This document shows, one piece after another, positions 8,888 to 16,748 of a DNA stretch of 64,000 nucleotides (its first letter is position 1; each line of letters starts with the position of its first letter). The translations under genes were made by a program, and so were the position numbers. Below the pieces are notes generated by a model. The model was not told where the DNA came from. It ran no database searches and was given only the letters and a program-made list of their open reading frames with translations. Source of the stretch: ZC4RG30 sp035556135 (lineage in GTDB: Bacteria > Pseudomonadota > Gammaproteobacteria > Steroidobacterales > Steroidobacteraceae); the NCBI GenBank assembly GCA_035556135.1, contig DATMFO010000003.1, forward strand, positions 310,001 to 374,000. Direction: 5' to 3'.

Positions 8888-9274
8888 TCAGGCCGCGATC
8901 GGAGGACGGAACGGATTGCTGGGCGTGAAGGCCGGCAGGCGATCGGCGCTTTCCGGCGGCAGTTCGGCGACAAGTGGCGAGAACACCAGCTGCAGGGAAC
9001 AGCTGCCGGCCATCCATGCCCCATGGCTGCAGTGGCTATGGTGCAGCAGCACGTGCAGGGAACCTTCGGCGGCCGCATGCCCGCCCAGCCCCGCGGGAGC
9101 TTCCTCCTCGTGGGAGAGGTGCTGGCCGGCGTGGCCGTGTGCATCCGCAGTGGGCTGGGCCGCCAGTTCATGGATTCCACCCACAACCGCAACCAGCGAC
9201 TGTGCGGTGATGCCCAGCATCACGGCCAGCAACAGGGCCATGCGCGGCATGCGGCGGGAGGATCGGGCAGCCAT
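8888..9274 (-). CDS. Small secreted His-rich protein, CzcI-like
   Basis: A 128-residue protein with an N-terminal signal sequence (Arg-rich start, then MALLLAVMLGITAQSLVAVV) and two histidine clusters (HGHAGQHLSHEEE and LHVLLHHSHCSHG). The C-terminus ends NPFRPPIAA. It sits immediately upstream of czcC on the same strand. In other bacteria, small periplasmic His-containing proteins ending in a similar R-P-P motif lie at this position; CzcI of Cupriavidus metallidurans is one and modulates czc expression. That role is inferred here from position, size and composition. It could instead be a simple periplasmic metal buffer. Confidence 0.7.
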   Translation of the reverse strand: MAARSSRRMPRMALLLAVMLGITAQSLVAVVGGIHELAAQPTADAHGHAGQHLSHEEEAPAGLGGHAAAEGSLHVLLHHSHCSHGAWMAGSCSLQLVFSPLVAELPPESADRLPAFTPSNPFRPPIAA

Positions 9275-9343
9275 CTGCCGGATGTTACCCCCACCCTGCC
9301 CGGTTGGTAACCGCCGGATCCCGCAGGCAGGCGGACGCAGCTC

Positions 9344-10195
9344 TCAGAACCACATCCGGATGCCGGCGACCAGGCGCAGGTCATCCGCGTCTTCACCAGC
9401 GTCCCGGCTGAGGTCGCCGGTTTCGCCCAACGCACGGTGGTAACCAATGCCCGCGTAAGGTGCAAAGCGCCGCACGATCTCGTACCGCAGCCGCAGTCCA
9501 GCCTCCAGCGTAGCCAGTCCCGAGCCAACGCCCCGTTGCGGCTCATCTTCACCGAACCACTGCAATTCCAGGTGTGGTTGCAGGATGAGCCGGTTGGTGA
9601 ACAACAACTGGTACGTCGTCTCGAACCTGGCCGCGACCTGGCCGTCGCGCAGGTAGGCAGTAGCCTCAATTCCGACGTTCTGCGGCGCCAGGCCCTGGAT
9701 GCCCAGCGCCAGGAAACTGCGTGCACCACCAGGCCGGAAGTCATGACGCACGCCGCCGACCAGGTCCCACCAGGCTGCAATGCCGCGGCCGTACAGCACT
9801 TCCACTTCTGCCGCCTCGATCCGGCCGCCATGGTCTTCACCGCTGCTCCGCAACCAGGCCCGATGCAGGTCGGTGCCGATCCAGCCCTCTGCCTGCCAGG
9901 CGAATCCCGAACCGGCGTCCGAGTCCCATCCCTCCAGCCGGTCGAGCAGCATGAAGGTATGGATGCTGTTGTCGTGCGCGGGTTCGCCGCCCTTCGGGGG
10001 CAACGCCGCCATGCGGTCCGCGGCGGTGATTGGCGGAACGGGCGTACGCGGCAACGACCCTGCCGCTGCATGCGACGCGTGGTCGACATGCGCATCGCCG
10101 CCGGCATGTTCCGGGTCGTGGGCCAGCTCTGCTGGCAGTACCGGCCAAGCCAGCATCCATGCAAGGCACAGCGGCCAGCCATGCGCCCTGCTCAT
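9344..10195 (-). CDS. copB: Copper resistance protein CopB (outer membrane)
   Basis: CopB/PcoB is an outer-membrane beta-barrel protein that works with the multicopper oxidase CopA in periplasmic copper resistance. The 283-residue product has a signal peptide (residues about 1-22). A His-rich stretch (HDPEHAGGDAHVDHASHAA) follows where other CopB proteins carry Met/His repeats. Then comes the conserved barrel domain, with DRLEGWDSDAG and GWIGTDLHRAWLR. It ends in a terminal phenylalanine (RMWF), as expected for a barrel recognised by Bam. Its ATG overlaps the copA stop by four bases, so copA and copB are coupled. Confidence 0.94.
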   Translation of the reverse strand: MSRAHGWPLCLAWMLAWPVLPAELAHDPEHAGGDAHVDHASHAAAGSLPRTPVPPITAADRMAALPPKGGEPAHDNSIHTFMLLDRLEGWDSDAGSGFAWQAEGWIGTDLHRAWLRSSGEDHGGRIEAAEVEVLYGRGIAAWWDLVGGVRHDFRPGGARSFLALGIQGLAPQNVGIEATAYLRDGQVAARFETTYQLLFTNRLILQPHLELQWFGEDEPQRGVGSGLATLEAGLRLRYEIVRRFAPYAGIGYHRALGETGDLSRDAGEDADDLRLVAGIRMWF

Positions 10196-11994
10196 TCCTC
10201 CACCTTCACCGTGCGCATCATCCCTGCCTCCATGTGGTAGAGCAGATGGCAGTGGTAGGCCCAGCTTCCCAGTGCATCGGCGCGCACACGATAGGTCCGC
10301 CGGCTGCCCGGCGGCATGTCCACGGTGTGCTTGCGCAGCTGGAAGTTCCCGGCGTCATCCTCCACGTCGCTCCACATGCCGTGCAGGTGGATGGGATGCG
10401 TCATCATCGTGTCGTTCACCAGCACGATGCGCAGGCGCTCGCCGTAGTTGAGCCGCAGCGGTTCGCTGTGGCCGAACTTGATGCCGTTGAACGACCAGGC
10501 GAACTTCTCCATGTGTCCGGTGAGGTGCAGTTCCACCTCGCGTCCGGGGTCACGGCCGTCCGGATCCTCGAAGGCCGAATGCAGCATGCCGTAGGTGAGC
10601 GCCTTGCGGCCGTTGTCGCGCAGGCCGAAACCTGGATCCTCCAGGCGGGAGGCAGTGACGGTGGCCTGATGATCAACCAGCGGATTGCCGTGTTCGCTGG
10701 CGGGGTGTACCGGCCGCATGTCGGCAGGGTGACCGTTTCCAGCAGGATGCGCGCCGGTGGCATCACCCCCGTGGCCCTCGCTCCCGTGCAGCGCGCCATG
10801 GTCCGTTGCATCCCCGCCATCACCATGCGCCATGCCCATGTCGGCCATGGTGAGCAGCGGTCGCGGATCCAGCGGCGGCACAGGCGCCATCAGGCCCGCC
10901 CGGGTGGCCAGGGTTCCGCTGACGTAGCCCGTGCGCGCCGAATCCTGCGCAAACAGCGTGAAGGCCTCCTGTCCAGCCGGCTCCACGATCACATCGAAGG
11001 TCTCCGCGGCGGCGATGCGCAGTTCGTCCACTGTCACCGGATGCACGTACAGTCCGTCGGCAGCCACCACCGTCATCTTCAACCCCGGGATGCGCACGTC
11101 GAAGTACGTCATCGACGAGCCATTGATGAATCGCAGCCGCAGCTTTTCCCCCGGCCGGAACAGGCCGGTCCAGTTGCCCGCCGCCGTCATCCCGTTCATC
11201 AGGTAGGTGTAGGTATGGGCGTTCACATCCGAGAGGTCGGTGGGCGTCATGCGCATCGCGCCCCACATGCGCCGGTCCGCCAGCGCCGCGTCCAGGCCCA
11301 TGTCGTCCGCATCGCGCAGCAGGTCACCCAGCGTGCGGCGGTAGTAGTTGTCGTGGCCGGGCATCTTCTTCAGCCGCGCGAACAGCGCCGCTGGATCCAG
11401 GTCTGTCCAGTCGGAAAGCATCACCACGTAGTCACGGTCATATGCAAAAGGCTCAGGCTCCACCGGGTCGATCACCAGCGGCCCGTACAACCCCACCTGC
11501 TCCTGGAACGAGGAATGGCTGTGGTACCAGTAGGTGCCTGCCTGCCGCACCGCGAAGCGGTACTGGTAGCTCTCGCCGTGGTGGATGCCGTCGAAGCTCA
11601 GGCCCGGCACGCCGTCCATGTTGGCCGGCAGCAGGATGCCGTGCCAGTGGATGGACACCTGGTGCCCGTGTGCCGAGCGCGCCGGCAAGGCGTTGGTGAC
11701 CCGCAGGTTCACAGTAGTGCCCTCGCGCCAGCGCAGCAGCGGCGCCGGCAGGGAACCATTCACGGTAACCGCCGGACGCGCGCGGCCCGTGAAATTGACC
11801 GCGCTTTCGCCGATGCTCAGGTGGAAGTCAGTGCCGGACAGGACCTGCCCGGGTGCAGACCCCTGTGCGCCCCAGGAGGACCGCGGCCGCACGCCCAGCG
11901 CGGCGAGCACCCCGCCGGATGCCAGTCCCTGCACGAACCGGCGTCGCGGCAACCCGCGAGCGCAAGCCGCCTGTATTGAGGGGGCGTCGTTCAT
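10192..11994 (-). CDS. copA: Multicopper oxidase CopA (Tat-exported copper resistance protein)
   Basis: CopA oxidises Cu(I) to the less toxic Cu(II) in the periplasm. The 600-residue protein starts with a Tat signal (LPRRRFVQGLASGGVLAAL, residues about 15-33). All four copper-ligand blocks are present: HWHG (116-119), YHSHS (157-161), HPIHLHG (533-539) and HCHLLYHM (581-588), so the type 1, 2 and 3 centres look intact. The linker that in Pseudomonas-type CopA holds Met-rich repeats is instead rich in His, Gly and Asp (residues about 385-441), with only a few Met. Just 27 bases separate the ATG from tRNA-Cys, with no obvious promoter or terminator between. It is the first gene of the metal block. 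Confidence 0.95.
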   Translation of the reverse strand: MNDAPSIQAACARGLPRRRFVQGLASGGVLAALGVRPRSSWGAQGSAPGQVLSGTDFHLSIGESAVNFTGRARPAVTVNGSLPAPLLRWREGTTVNLRVTNALPARSAHGHQVSIHWHGILLPANMDGVPGLSFDGIHHGESYQYRFAVRQAGTYWYHSHSSFQEQVGLYGPLVIDPVEPEPFAYDRDYVVMLSDWTDLDPAALFARLKKMPGHDNYYRRTLGDLLRDADDMGLDAALADRRMWGAMRMTPTDLSDVNAHTYTYLMNGMTAAGNWTGLFRPGEKLRLRFINGSSMTYFDVRIPGLKMTVVAADGLYVHPVTVDELRIAAAETFDVIVEPAGQEAFTLFAQDSARTGYVSGTLATRAGLMAPVPPLDPRPLLTMADMGMAHGDGGDATDHGALHGSEGHGGDATGAHPAGNGHPADMRPVHPASEHGNPLVDHQATVTASRLEDPGFGLRDNGRKALTYGMLHSAFEDPDGRDPGREVELHLTGHMEKFAWSFNGIKFGHSEPLRLNYGERLRIVLVNDTMMTHPIHLHGMWSDVEDDAGNFQLRKHTVDMPPGSRRTYRVRADALGSWAYHCHLLYHMEAGMMRTVKVEE

Positions 11995-12021
11995 TGCGGA
12001 AGGTTCAGCCCAACGGCTGGG

Positions 12022-12095
12022 TGGAGGCTAGGGTCGGAATCGAACCGGCGTACACGGCTTTGCAGGCCGCTGCATGACCACTCTGCCACCTAGCC
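12022..12095 (-). tRNA. cysT: tRNA-Cys(GCA)
   Basis: A 74-nt tRNA on the minus strand. The acceptor stem is GGCTAGG/CCTAGCC with discriminator T and encoded CCA (12022-12024). The anticodon loop within CGGCCTGCAAAGCCG gives anticodon GCA, and the T arm contains CCGGTTCGATTCCG. It lies 15 bases after tRNA-Gly and only 27 bases before copA. Confidence 0.96.
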
Positions 12096-12110
12096 GTGCC
12101 GGGGAGAAAA

Positions 12111-12186
12111 TGGAGCGGGAAACGAGGCTCGAACTCGCGACCTCAACCTTGGCAAGGTTGCGCTCTACCAACTGAGCTATTCCCGC
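12111..12186 (-). tRNA. glyW: tRNA-Gly(GCC)
   Basis: A 76-nt tRNA on the minus strand. The acceptor stem is GCGGGAA/TTCCCGC with discriminator T and encoded CCA (12111-12113). The D arm contains AGCTCAGTTGGTAGAGC, the anticodon arm is CAACCTTGCCAAGGTTG with anticodon GCC, and the T arm contains CGAGTTCGAGCCTCG. It lies 57 bases downstream of pgsA, matching the pgsA-glyW-cysT arrangement of E. coli. Confidence 0.97.
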
Positions 12187-12243
12187 GTCGAAGAGGGGCG
12201 AGATTGTAGGTCCGCGCACGGGCAAGTCAAGCAGTGCCTGCGA

Positions 12244-12828
12244 TCAGCCTTCCCGCCCTCCTTCGGGCGCGGTCAGCACGGGCCATGCGGCCCTCAGGTA
12301 GCTGACCATGGACCAGAGGGTGAGGATCGCCGCCGCGGTGGTGAGCCACAGGCCGATTTCATACACGGGCAGGCCGAACAGGTCATCGCGCCAGAGCATC
12401 ATGGGGATGCCGGTCATCTGCACAATGGTCTTCACCTTGCCCAGCGGCGAGACGGCCACGCGCGCCCGCTCGCCGAGCTCGGCCATCCATTCGCGCAGGG
12501 CCGAGATGGCGATCTCGCGGCCGATGATCACGCAGGCCGACAGCGCCACCAGCCAGTGCAGGCCTGCATGGTTCTGGCTGACCAGCAGCACCAGCGCCAC
12601 GGCCACGATCAGCTTGTCGGCCACCGGGTCGAGGAAGGCGCCCAGCCGGCTGGTAAGGCCCATGCGGCGGGCAAAGTAGCCGTCCAGCGAATCAGTGATG
12701 GCTGCTGCCGAGAACAGCAGCGCGGCGCTGGCATTGGACCAGGGGTAAGGCAGGTAGAACAGCACCACCACCAGCGGAATCGCGATGATGCGCAACCAGG
12801 TGAGGATGTTGGGCAGGTTCCAGGCCAT
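12244..12828 (-). CDS. pgsA: CDP-diacylglycerol--glycerol-3-phosphate 3-phosphatidyltransferase PgsA
   Basis: PgsA makes phosphatidylglycerophosphate from CDP-diacylglycerol and glycerol-3-phosphate, the committed step to phosphatidylglycerol and cardiolipin, in the inner membrane. The 194-residue product begins MAWNLPNILTWLRI, typical of the family. It carries the CDP-alcohol phosphotransferase motif, seen as DSLDGYFARR followed by GAFLDPVADK (residues about 45-75), plus several hydrophobic helices. It is 33 bases downstream of uvrC in the same direction. Confidence 0.97.
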   Translation of the reverse strand: MAWNLPNILTWLRIIAIPLVVVLFYLPYPWSNASAALLFSAAAITDSLDGYFARRMGLTSRLGAFLDPVADKLIVAVALVLLVSQNHAGLHWLVALSACVIIGREIAISALREWMAELGERARVAVSPLGKVKTIVQMTGIPMMLWRDDLFGLPVYEIGLWLTTAAAILTLWSMVSYLRAAWPVLTAPEGGREG

Positions 12829-12861
12829 GCAGCTTCGAGTCCGGTCCCGGATCCTTGTGCA

Positions 12862-14682
12862 CTACGCGCCCGGGTGAAGTTGATCATAAATGAGCTGCGC
12901 CAGCGCCGTGCCGATTCCTTTCACCTGCGCCAGGTCCGCCACGCCGGCGCGCTGCACGCCCTGCAGTCCGCCGAAGTGCTGCAGCAATGCCCTGCGCTTG
13001 GCGGGACCCAGGCCCGGCACGGTTTCGAGCACCGATTCCTGGTGGCGGCGGGCGCGGCGACGGCGATGGCCCTGGATGGCAAAGCGGTGCGCCTCGTCGC
13101 GGACGCGCTGGATCAGCCGCAGCGCGCGCGAGTCCGGCGGCAGCGAGACCACGGCTCCATTCCATGCCGTGTGCAGGCGCTCCTGTCCCGGGCGGCGGTC
13201 CGGTCCCTTCGATACGCCCACCACGTGCAGGTCACCGAAACCCAGCTCCGCCAGCACCGGCAGCACGGCATTGACCTGCCCCTGCCCGCCATCGATGAGC
13301 AGCAGGTCGGGACAGGGGGACTCGCCATCGCGGATGCGGGTGAAGCGACGACCAACGGCTTCGCGCAGCGCGCCGTAGTCATCTCCGGCCACGGCCGTGG
13401 CGATGTTGAAGCGGCGGTATTCCTTGCGTGCGATGCCCTCGGTGGTGAATACGACGCAGGACGCCACGGTGCCTTCGCCGCCCGTATGGCTGATGTCGAA
13501 GCACTCGATGCGGGCCGGCGTTGCCGGCAGCTGCAATGCCTCGCGCAGCGCGTCCAGCTGTTCGGCCACATCGCCCCGGCGTGCCTGCCGCATGCGCAGC
13601 GCCTGGGCCGCATTGGCGGTGGCGGCTTCTGCCCAGCGGGCCGGCAGCCCGCGGGCCGGTCGCGACACGGCGATCTGCCGGCCGTGCCGGGAAACCAGCG
13701 CCTCGCCGAGCGCGGCGGCATCGGGCAGGTCGATGTTCACGCGCACCTCGGTTGCGGGTTCTTCGCGTGCGTAATGCTGCAGCAGGAACGAAGCCAGCAC
13801 TTCCTCGGCGGTGCCGGGCGCGCGGGGAAAATAGGCCGTGGTGCCGAGGTTCCTGCCACCGCGGACCAGCAGGACGCTGACGGCATAGTCGCCCGGCTCG
13901 CCCGCGATGGCGAAGACGTCGACGTCGCGCGGGCCACCCGTATCGATGGACTGCTCGCTCTGCAGCGTGCGCAGGTCGATGAGCTGGTCGCGCAGCTGCG
14001 CAGCCTTCTCGAAATCGAGGTTCTCCGAAGCCTTCTGCATGCGCTGCTCGATGTCGCGCGTGACTTCGGCATCGCGGCCCTCGAGCACCATCACCGCGGC
14101 CTCCACGTCGCCGGCGTAGGCTGCCTGGTCGATCAGCCCGACACAGGGCGCCGAGCAGCGGCCGATCTGGTATTGCAGGCAGGGTCGTGTGCGGTTGGCA
14201 AAGAACCCGTCGCGGCAGTTGCGGAGGCGGAACAGCTTCTGCAGCTGCAACAGCGAAGCGCGCACCGCGCCCACGTCCGGATAAGGACCGAAATACCGAC
14301 CGCCCCCGCTGCGGCTGCCGCGATAGACGGACAGGCGCGGGAAGGCATGCTCATGCAGCTGCACCCAGGGAAAGCTCTTGTCATCGCGCAGCACCACGTT
14401 GAATCGCGGGCGATGCTCCTTGATGAGGTTGTACTCCAGCAGCAGCGCCTCGGTTTCGGTCGCGGTCACCGTCACCTCGATATGGCGCACCAGGCGGATC
14501 AGCGCCTCGACCTTCGGCGCCTGCCGCCCGGAAACAAAGTAGCTGCCCACGCGATCCCGCAGGCTGGCTGCCTTGCCCACGTACAGCAGAGCGGCAGGAT
14601 CGGGCTGGTCGCTGCCGTACATGCGGTAGACACCCGGCCGCCGCGGCAGCGTGGCGGCCAGCCGGCGGCCGTCGAAACTCAC
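12862..14682 (-). CDS. uvrC: Excinuclease ABC subunit C (UvrC)
   Basis: UvrC makes both incisions around bulky DNA lesions in the UvrABC nucleotide-excision repair system. The 606-residue protein has an N-terminal GIY-YIG nuclease (RPGVYRMYG then LLYVGKAASLRDRV) and a central UVR motif that contacts UvrB (around ENLDFEKAAQLRDQL). A C-terminal RNase H-like nuclease follows (ECFDISHTGGEGTVASCVVF), then a helix-hairpin-helix pair (VPGLGPAKRRALLQHFG, VKGIGTALAQLI). I placed the start at the GTG at 14682, which overlaps the stop of the sensor kinase gene by four bases (GTGA) and gives the expected length. The frame remains open upstream but only as a shadow of the kinase gene. Confidence 0.96.
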   Translation of the reverse strand: MSFDGRRLAATLPRRPGVYRMYGSDQPDPAALLYVGKAASLRDRVGSYFVSGRQAPKVEALIRLVRHIEVTVTATETEALLLEYNLIKEHRPRFNVVLRDDKSFPWVQLHEHAFPRLSVYRGSRSGGGRYFGPYPDVGAVRASLLQLQKLFRLRNCRDGFFANRTRPCLQYQIGRCSAPCVGLIDQAAYAGDVEAAVMVLEGRDAEVTRDIEQRMQKASENLDFEKAAQLRDQLIDLRTLQSEQSIDTGGPRDVDVFAIAGEPGDYAVSVLLVRGGRNLGTTAYFPRAPGTAEEVLASFLLQHYAREEPATEVRVNIDLPDAAALGEALVSRHGRQIAVSRPARGLPARWAEAATANAAQALRMRQARRGDVAEQLDALREALQLPATPARIECFDISHTGGEGTVASCVVFTTEGIARKEYRRFNIATAVAGDDYGALREAVGRRFTRIRDGESPCPDLLLIDGGQGQVNAVLPVLAELGFGDLHVVGVSKGPDRRPGQERLHTAWNGAVVSLPPDSRALRLIQRVRDEAHRFAIQGHRRRRARRHQESVLETVPGLGPAKRRALLQHFGGLQGVQRAGVADLAQVKGIGTALAQLIYDQLHPGA

Positions 14683-16034
14683 CGCGACCTGCCCGGCAGC
14701 AGCAGCCCGATGCGGGCGCCACCCAGCGGCGAGGCGGAGATCTCGAGGCTGCCGCCATAGAGGCCCGCCATCTCCCGCACCATGGCCAGGCCCAGCCCAT
14801 GGCCGGGTGTGTGCTCGTCGGCACGGGCGCCACGCTCCAGCACGCGGGCGCGATCGGCCACGGCGATGCCCGGGCCATCGTCTTCCACCACGATGCTCAG
14901 CTTCTGTGCTGCTCCGGCGTGGGGCAGCAGGCTGCCGGTCACGCGCACCTGCCCGCGGCACCACTTGGCGGCATTGTCCATCAGGTTGCCCAGCGCCTCC
15001 GTGAGGTCATCCCTGTCGCCGACGAACAGCAGCGTGGGCGGTATCGATACTTCCAGCGAGAAGTCCTTGCGGGCGTGCGCCTTCAACAGCGCGCTGCGCA
15101 GGTCCTGCACGATGGGCAGCACGACCTCGGCCTGCTTGGCCACACTGGTGCCGCCACTGGTGGCGGCGCGGCGCAGCTGGTGTTCCACGATGGCGGACAT
15201 GCGCTCCACCTGCTGGTTTACAACCCCGGCGGCGGGATTGTCGGACGTCACCGCGGCCCGCAGCACGGCCAGCGGGGTTTTCAGGCTGTGGGCAAGGTTG
15301 CCCAGCGTATCGCGGTAGCGCGCGATGCGGGTGCGCTCGGCGGTCAGCAACGTATTGAGGTTGGCCACCACGCCAGTGAGCTCAGATGGCCAGCGGCCGT
15401 CCAGCTGCTCGCGCTCGCCCTGCTCCACTGCGCGGATCTGCCGCGCCATGCGGCGCAGCGGCGCCAGCGCCCAGCGTGTGAGGCCCGCCAGTCCCAGCAG
15501 CAGCAGCAATGCCACTCCGATGAACCCGCCGCGCAGGCCCCGGCGGAAGGTACGCAGCTCGGCTTCATAGGTGCTCTGGTCGGTGGCCACGGTGAAAGTC
15601 AGCGAACGCACATCGCCATGCTCCAGCTCCCAGGAGATGCCGCGGCTGAAGGCCGCCAGCCGCGCCCCGTCAAGGGTCTTCAGCTCGTGGAACTGCCGCT
15701 CGCCTTCCGAGAGTGCCGGGCCGAACTCGGTCACCTTGCCGGTGGCCGAGGGGGAACGCCAGAAGGCATCGCCGGCATCACTCACCGCCGCGTACATGCC
15801 GGAAGTGGGCTGGCGCAGCCGGTCCTCGCTTTCCGGCAGCCGCGGCAGCAGGTAGCCATCATCATCGAGCTCGGCGGAGGAGATCAGCGCCGCCATCTGC
15901 GCCTGCAGCAGCTCGTTCTGCGAACGGTCAGCGGTCTTGCGGAAGCGGTCTTCGAGCACCGCGATCATCACGCCGAAGAAGATCAGCATCAGCAGCGTGA
16001 GGCCGAACAACAGGCGCTGGCTGACAGAGCGCAC
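14679..16034 (-). CDS. phoQ: PhoQ-type sensor histidine kinase
   Basis: A 451-residue membrane histidine kinase. TM1 is at about residues 7-27. A periplasmic sensor domain of about 140 residues follows, containing acidic stretches such as AELDDDG. TM2 is at about 167-188 and a HAMP-like segment comes next. The H box NLAHSLKTPLAVL has phospho-acceptor His at about 249. The N box is NLMDNAAKW, with G1 DDGPGI and G2 GHGLGLA. The H box SLKTPLAVL is that of PhoQ, which in enterics senses Mg2+, acid and cationic peptides. The sensed signal here is not known. The gene follows the response regulator by 27 bases, and its stop overlaps the uvrC GTG start, tying DNA repair to this operon. Confidence 0.9.
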   Translation of the reverse strand: MRSVSQRLLFGLTLLMLIFFGVMIAVLEDRFRKTADRSQNELLQAQMAALISSAELDDDGYLLPRLPESEDRLRQPTSGMYAAVSDAGDAFWRSPSATGKVTEFGPALSEGERQFHELKTLDGARLAAFSRGISWELEHGDVRSLTFTVATDQSTYEAELRTFRRGLRGGFIGVALLLLLGLAGLTRWALAPLRRMARQIRAVEQGEREQLDGRWPSELTGVVANLNTLLTAERTRIARYRDTLGNLAHSLKTPLAVLRAAVTSDNPAAGVVNQQVERMSAIVEHQLRRAATSGGTSVAKQAEVVLPIVQDLRSALLKAHARKDFSLEVSIPPTLLFVGDRDDLTEALGNLMDNAAKWCRGQVRVTGSLLPHAGAAQKLSIVVEDDGPGIAVADRARVLERGARADEHTPGHGLGLAMVREMAGLYGGSLEISASPLGGARIGLLLPGRSR

Positions 16035-16061
16035 GCCCGGCTTCCTGTGTGGGGCGCGGCC

Positions 16062-16745
16062 TCAGCCCGCCGCGCGCGGCAGCGCGAAGCGGTAGCCGCG
16101 CCCGCGCAGGGTCTCGATCGGCTTGATGCGGTCGTCCGGGTCGAGCTTGCGCCGCAGCCGGCCGATGAACACCTCGATCACGTTGCTGTCGCGCTCGAAG
16201 TCCTGCTCGTACAGCTGCTCGGTGAGGTCGGTCTTGGAGATGATCTCGCCGGCCTTCAGCATCAGGTGCTCGAGGATGCGGTACTCGAAGGTGGTGAGGT
16301 CGACGGCACGGCCTTCCACCGTGACGGTCTGGGCACGCGTGTCGAGCACGATGGGGCCGCAGGTGAGCGTGGAGGACGCCCAGCCACCGCTGCGGCGCAG
16401 GAGCGCCTGCACGCGTGCCAGCACCTCTTCGAACTGGAAGGGCTTGGTGACGTAATCGTCGGCCCCGGCATCGAGGCCTTCCACCTTGTCCTGCCAGCGA
16501 TCGCGCGCGGTGAGCACCAGGATGGGGAAGCGCCGGTCCTTCGCGCGCAGGCGGCGGATCAGCTCCAGGCCCGGCAGGCGCGGCAGGCCGAGGTCGATGA
16601 TGGCGACGTCGACGGGATATTCATTGCCCATGAACAGGCCTTCCTCGCCGTCGGCAGCCACGTCGACAGTGAAGCCGGCCTCGACCAGGTCGCGCCGCAA
16701 TGCCTCGCGCAGCGCCTCTTCGTCTTCAACCACCAGTGCACGCAT
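16062..16745 (-). CDS. phoP: PhoP-type response regulator (OmpR family)
   Basis: A 227-residue regulator. The receiver domain begins MRALVVEDEEALREAL, with phospho-acceptor Asp51 in IIDLGLPRLPG, the conserved Thr in VLTARDRWQDK and Lys in VTKPFQ. The C-terminal winged-helix DNA-binding domain contains LTTFEYRILEHLM, NVIEVFIGRLRRKL and ETLRGRGYRF. It is the partner of the adjacent kinase. The small secreted protein gene lies only three bases upstream, so all three appear to be co-transcribed. PhoP identity rests on overall pattern and partner type. Confidence 0.92.
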   Translation of the reverse strand: MRALVVEDEEALREALRRDLVEAGFTVDVAADGEEGLFMGNEYPVDVAIIDLGLPRLPGLELIRRLRAKDRRFPILVLTARDRWQDKVEGLDAGADDYVTKPFQFEEVLARVQALLRRSGGWASSTLTCGPIVLDTRAQTVTVEGRAVDLTTFEYRILEHLMLKAGEIISKTDLTEQLYEQDFERDSNVIEVFIGRLRRKLDPDDRIKPIETLRGRGYRFALPRAAG

Positions 16746-16748
16746 GGC

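Noticed and set aside
2109..12021. An integrase or transposase in the metal block
   Set aside because: Every base between the tRNAs is accounted for by cop, czc and CDF genes or short gaps; no mobility gene is present, so mobility is inferred from context only.
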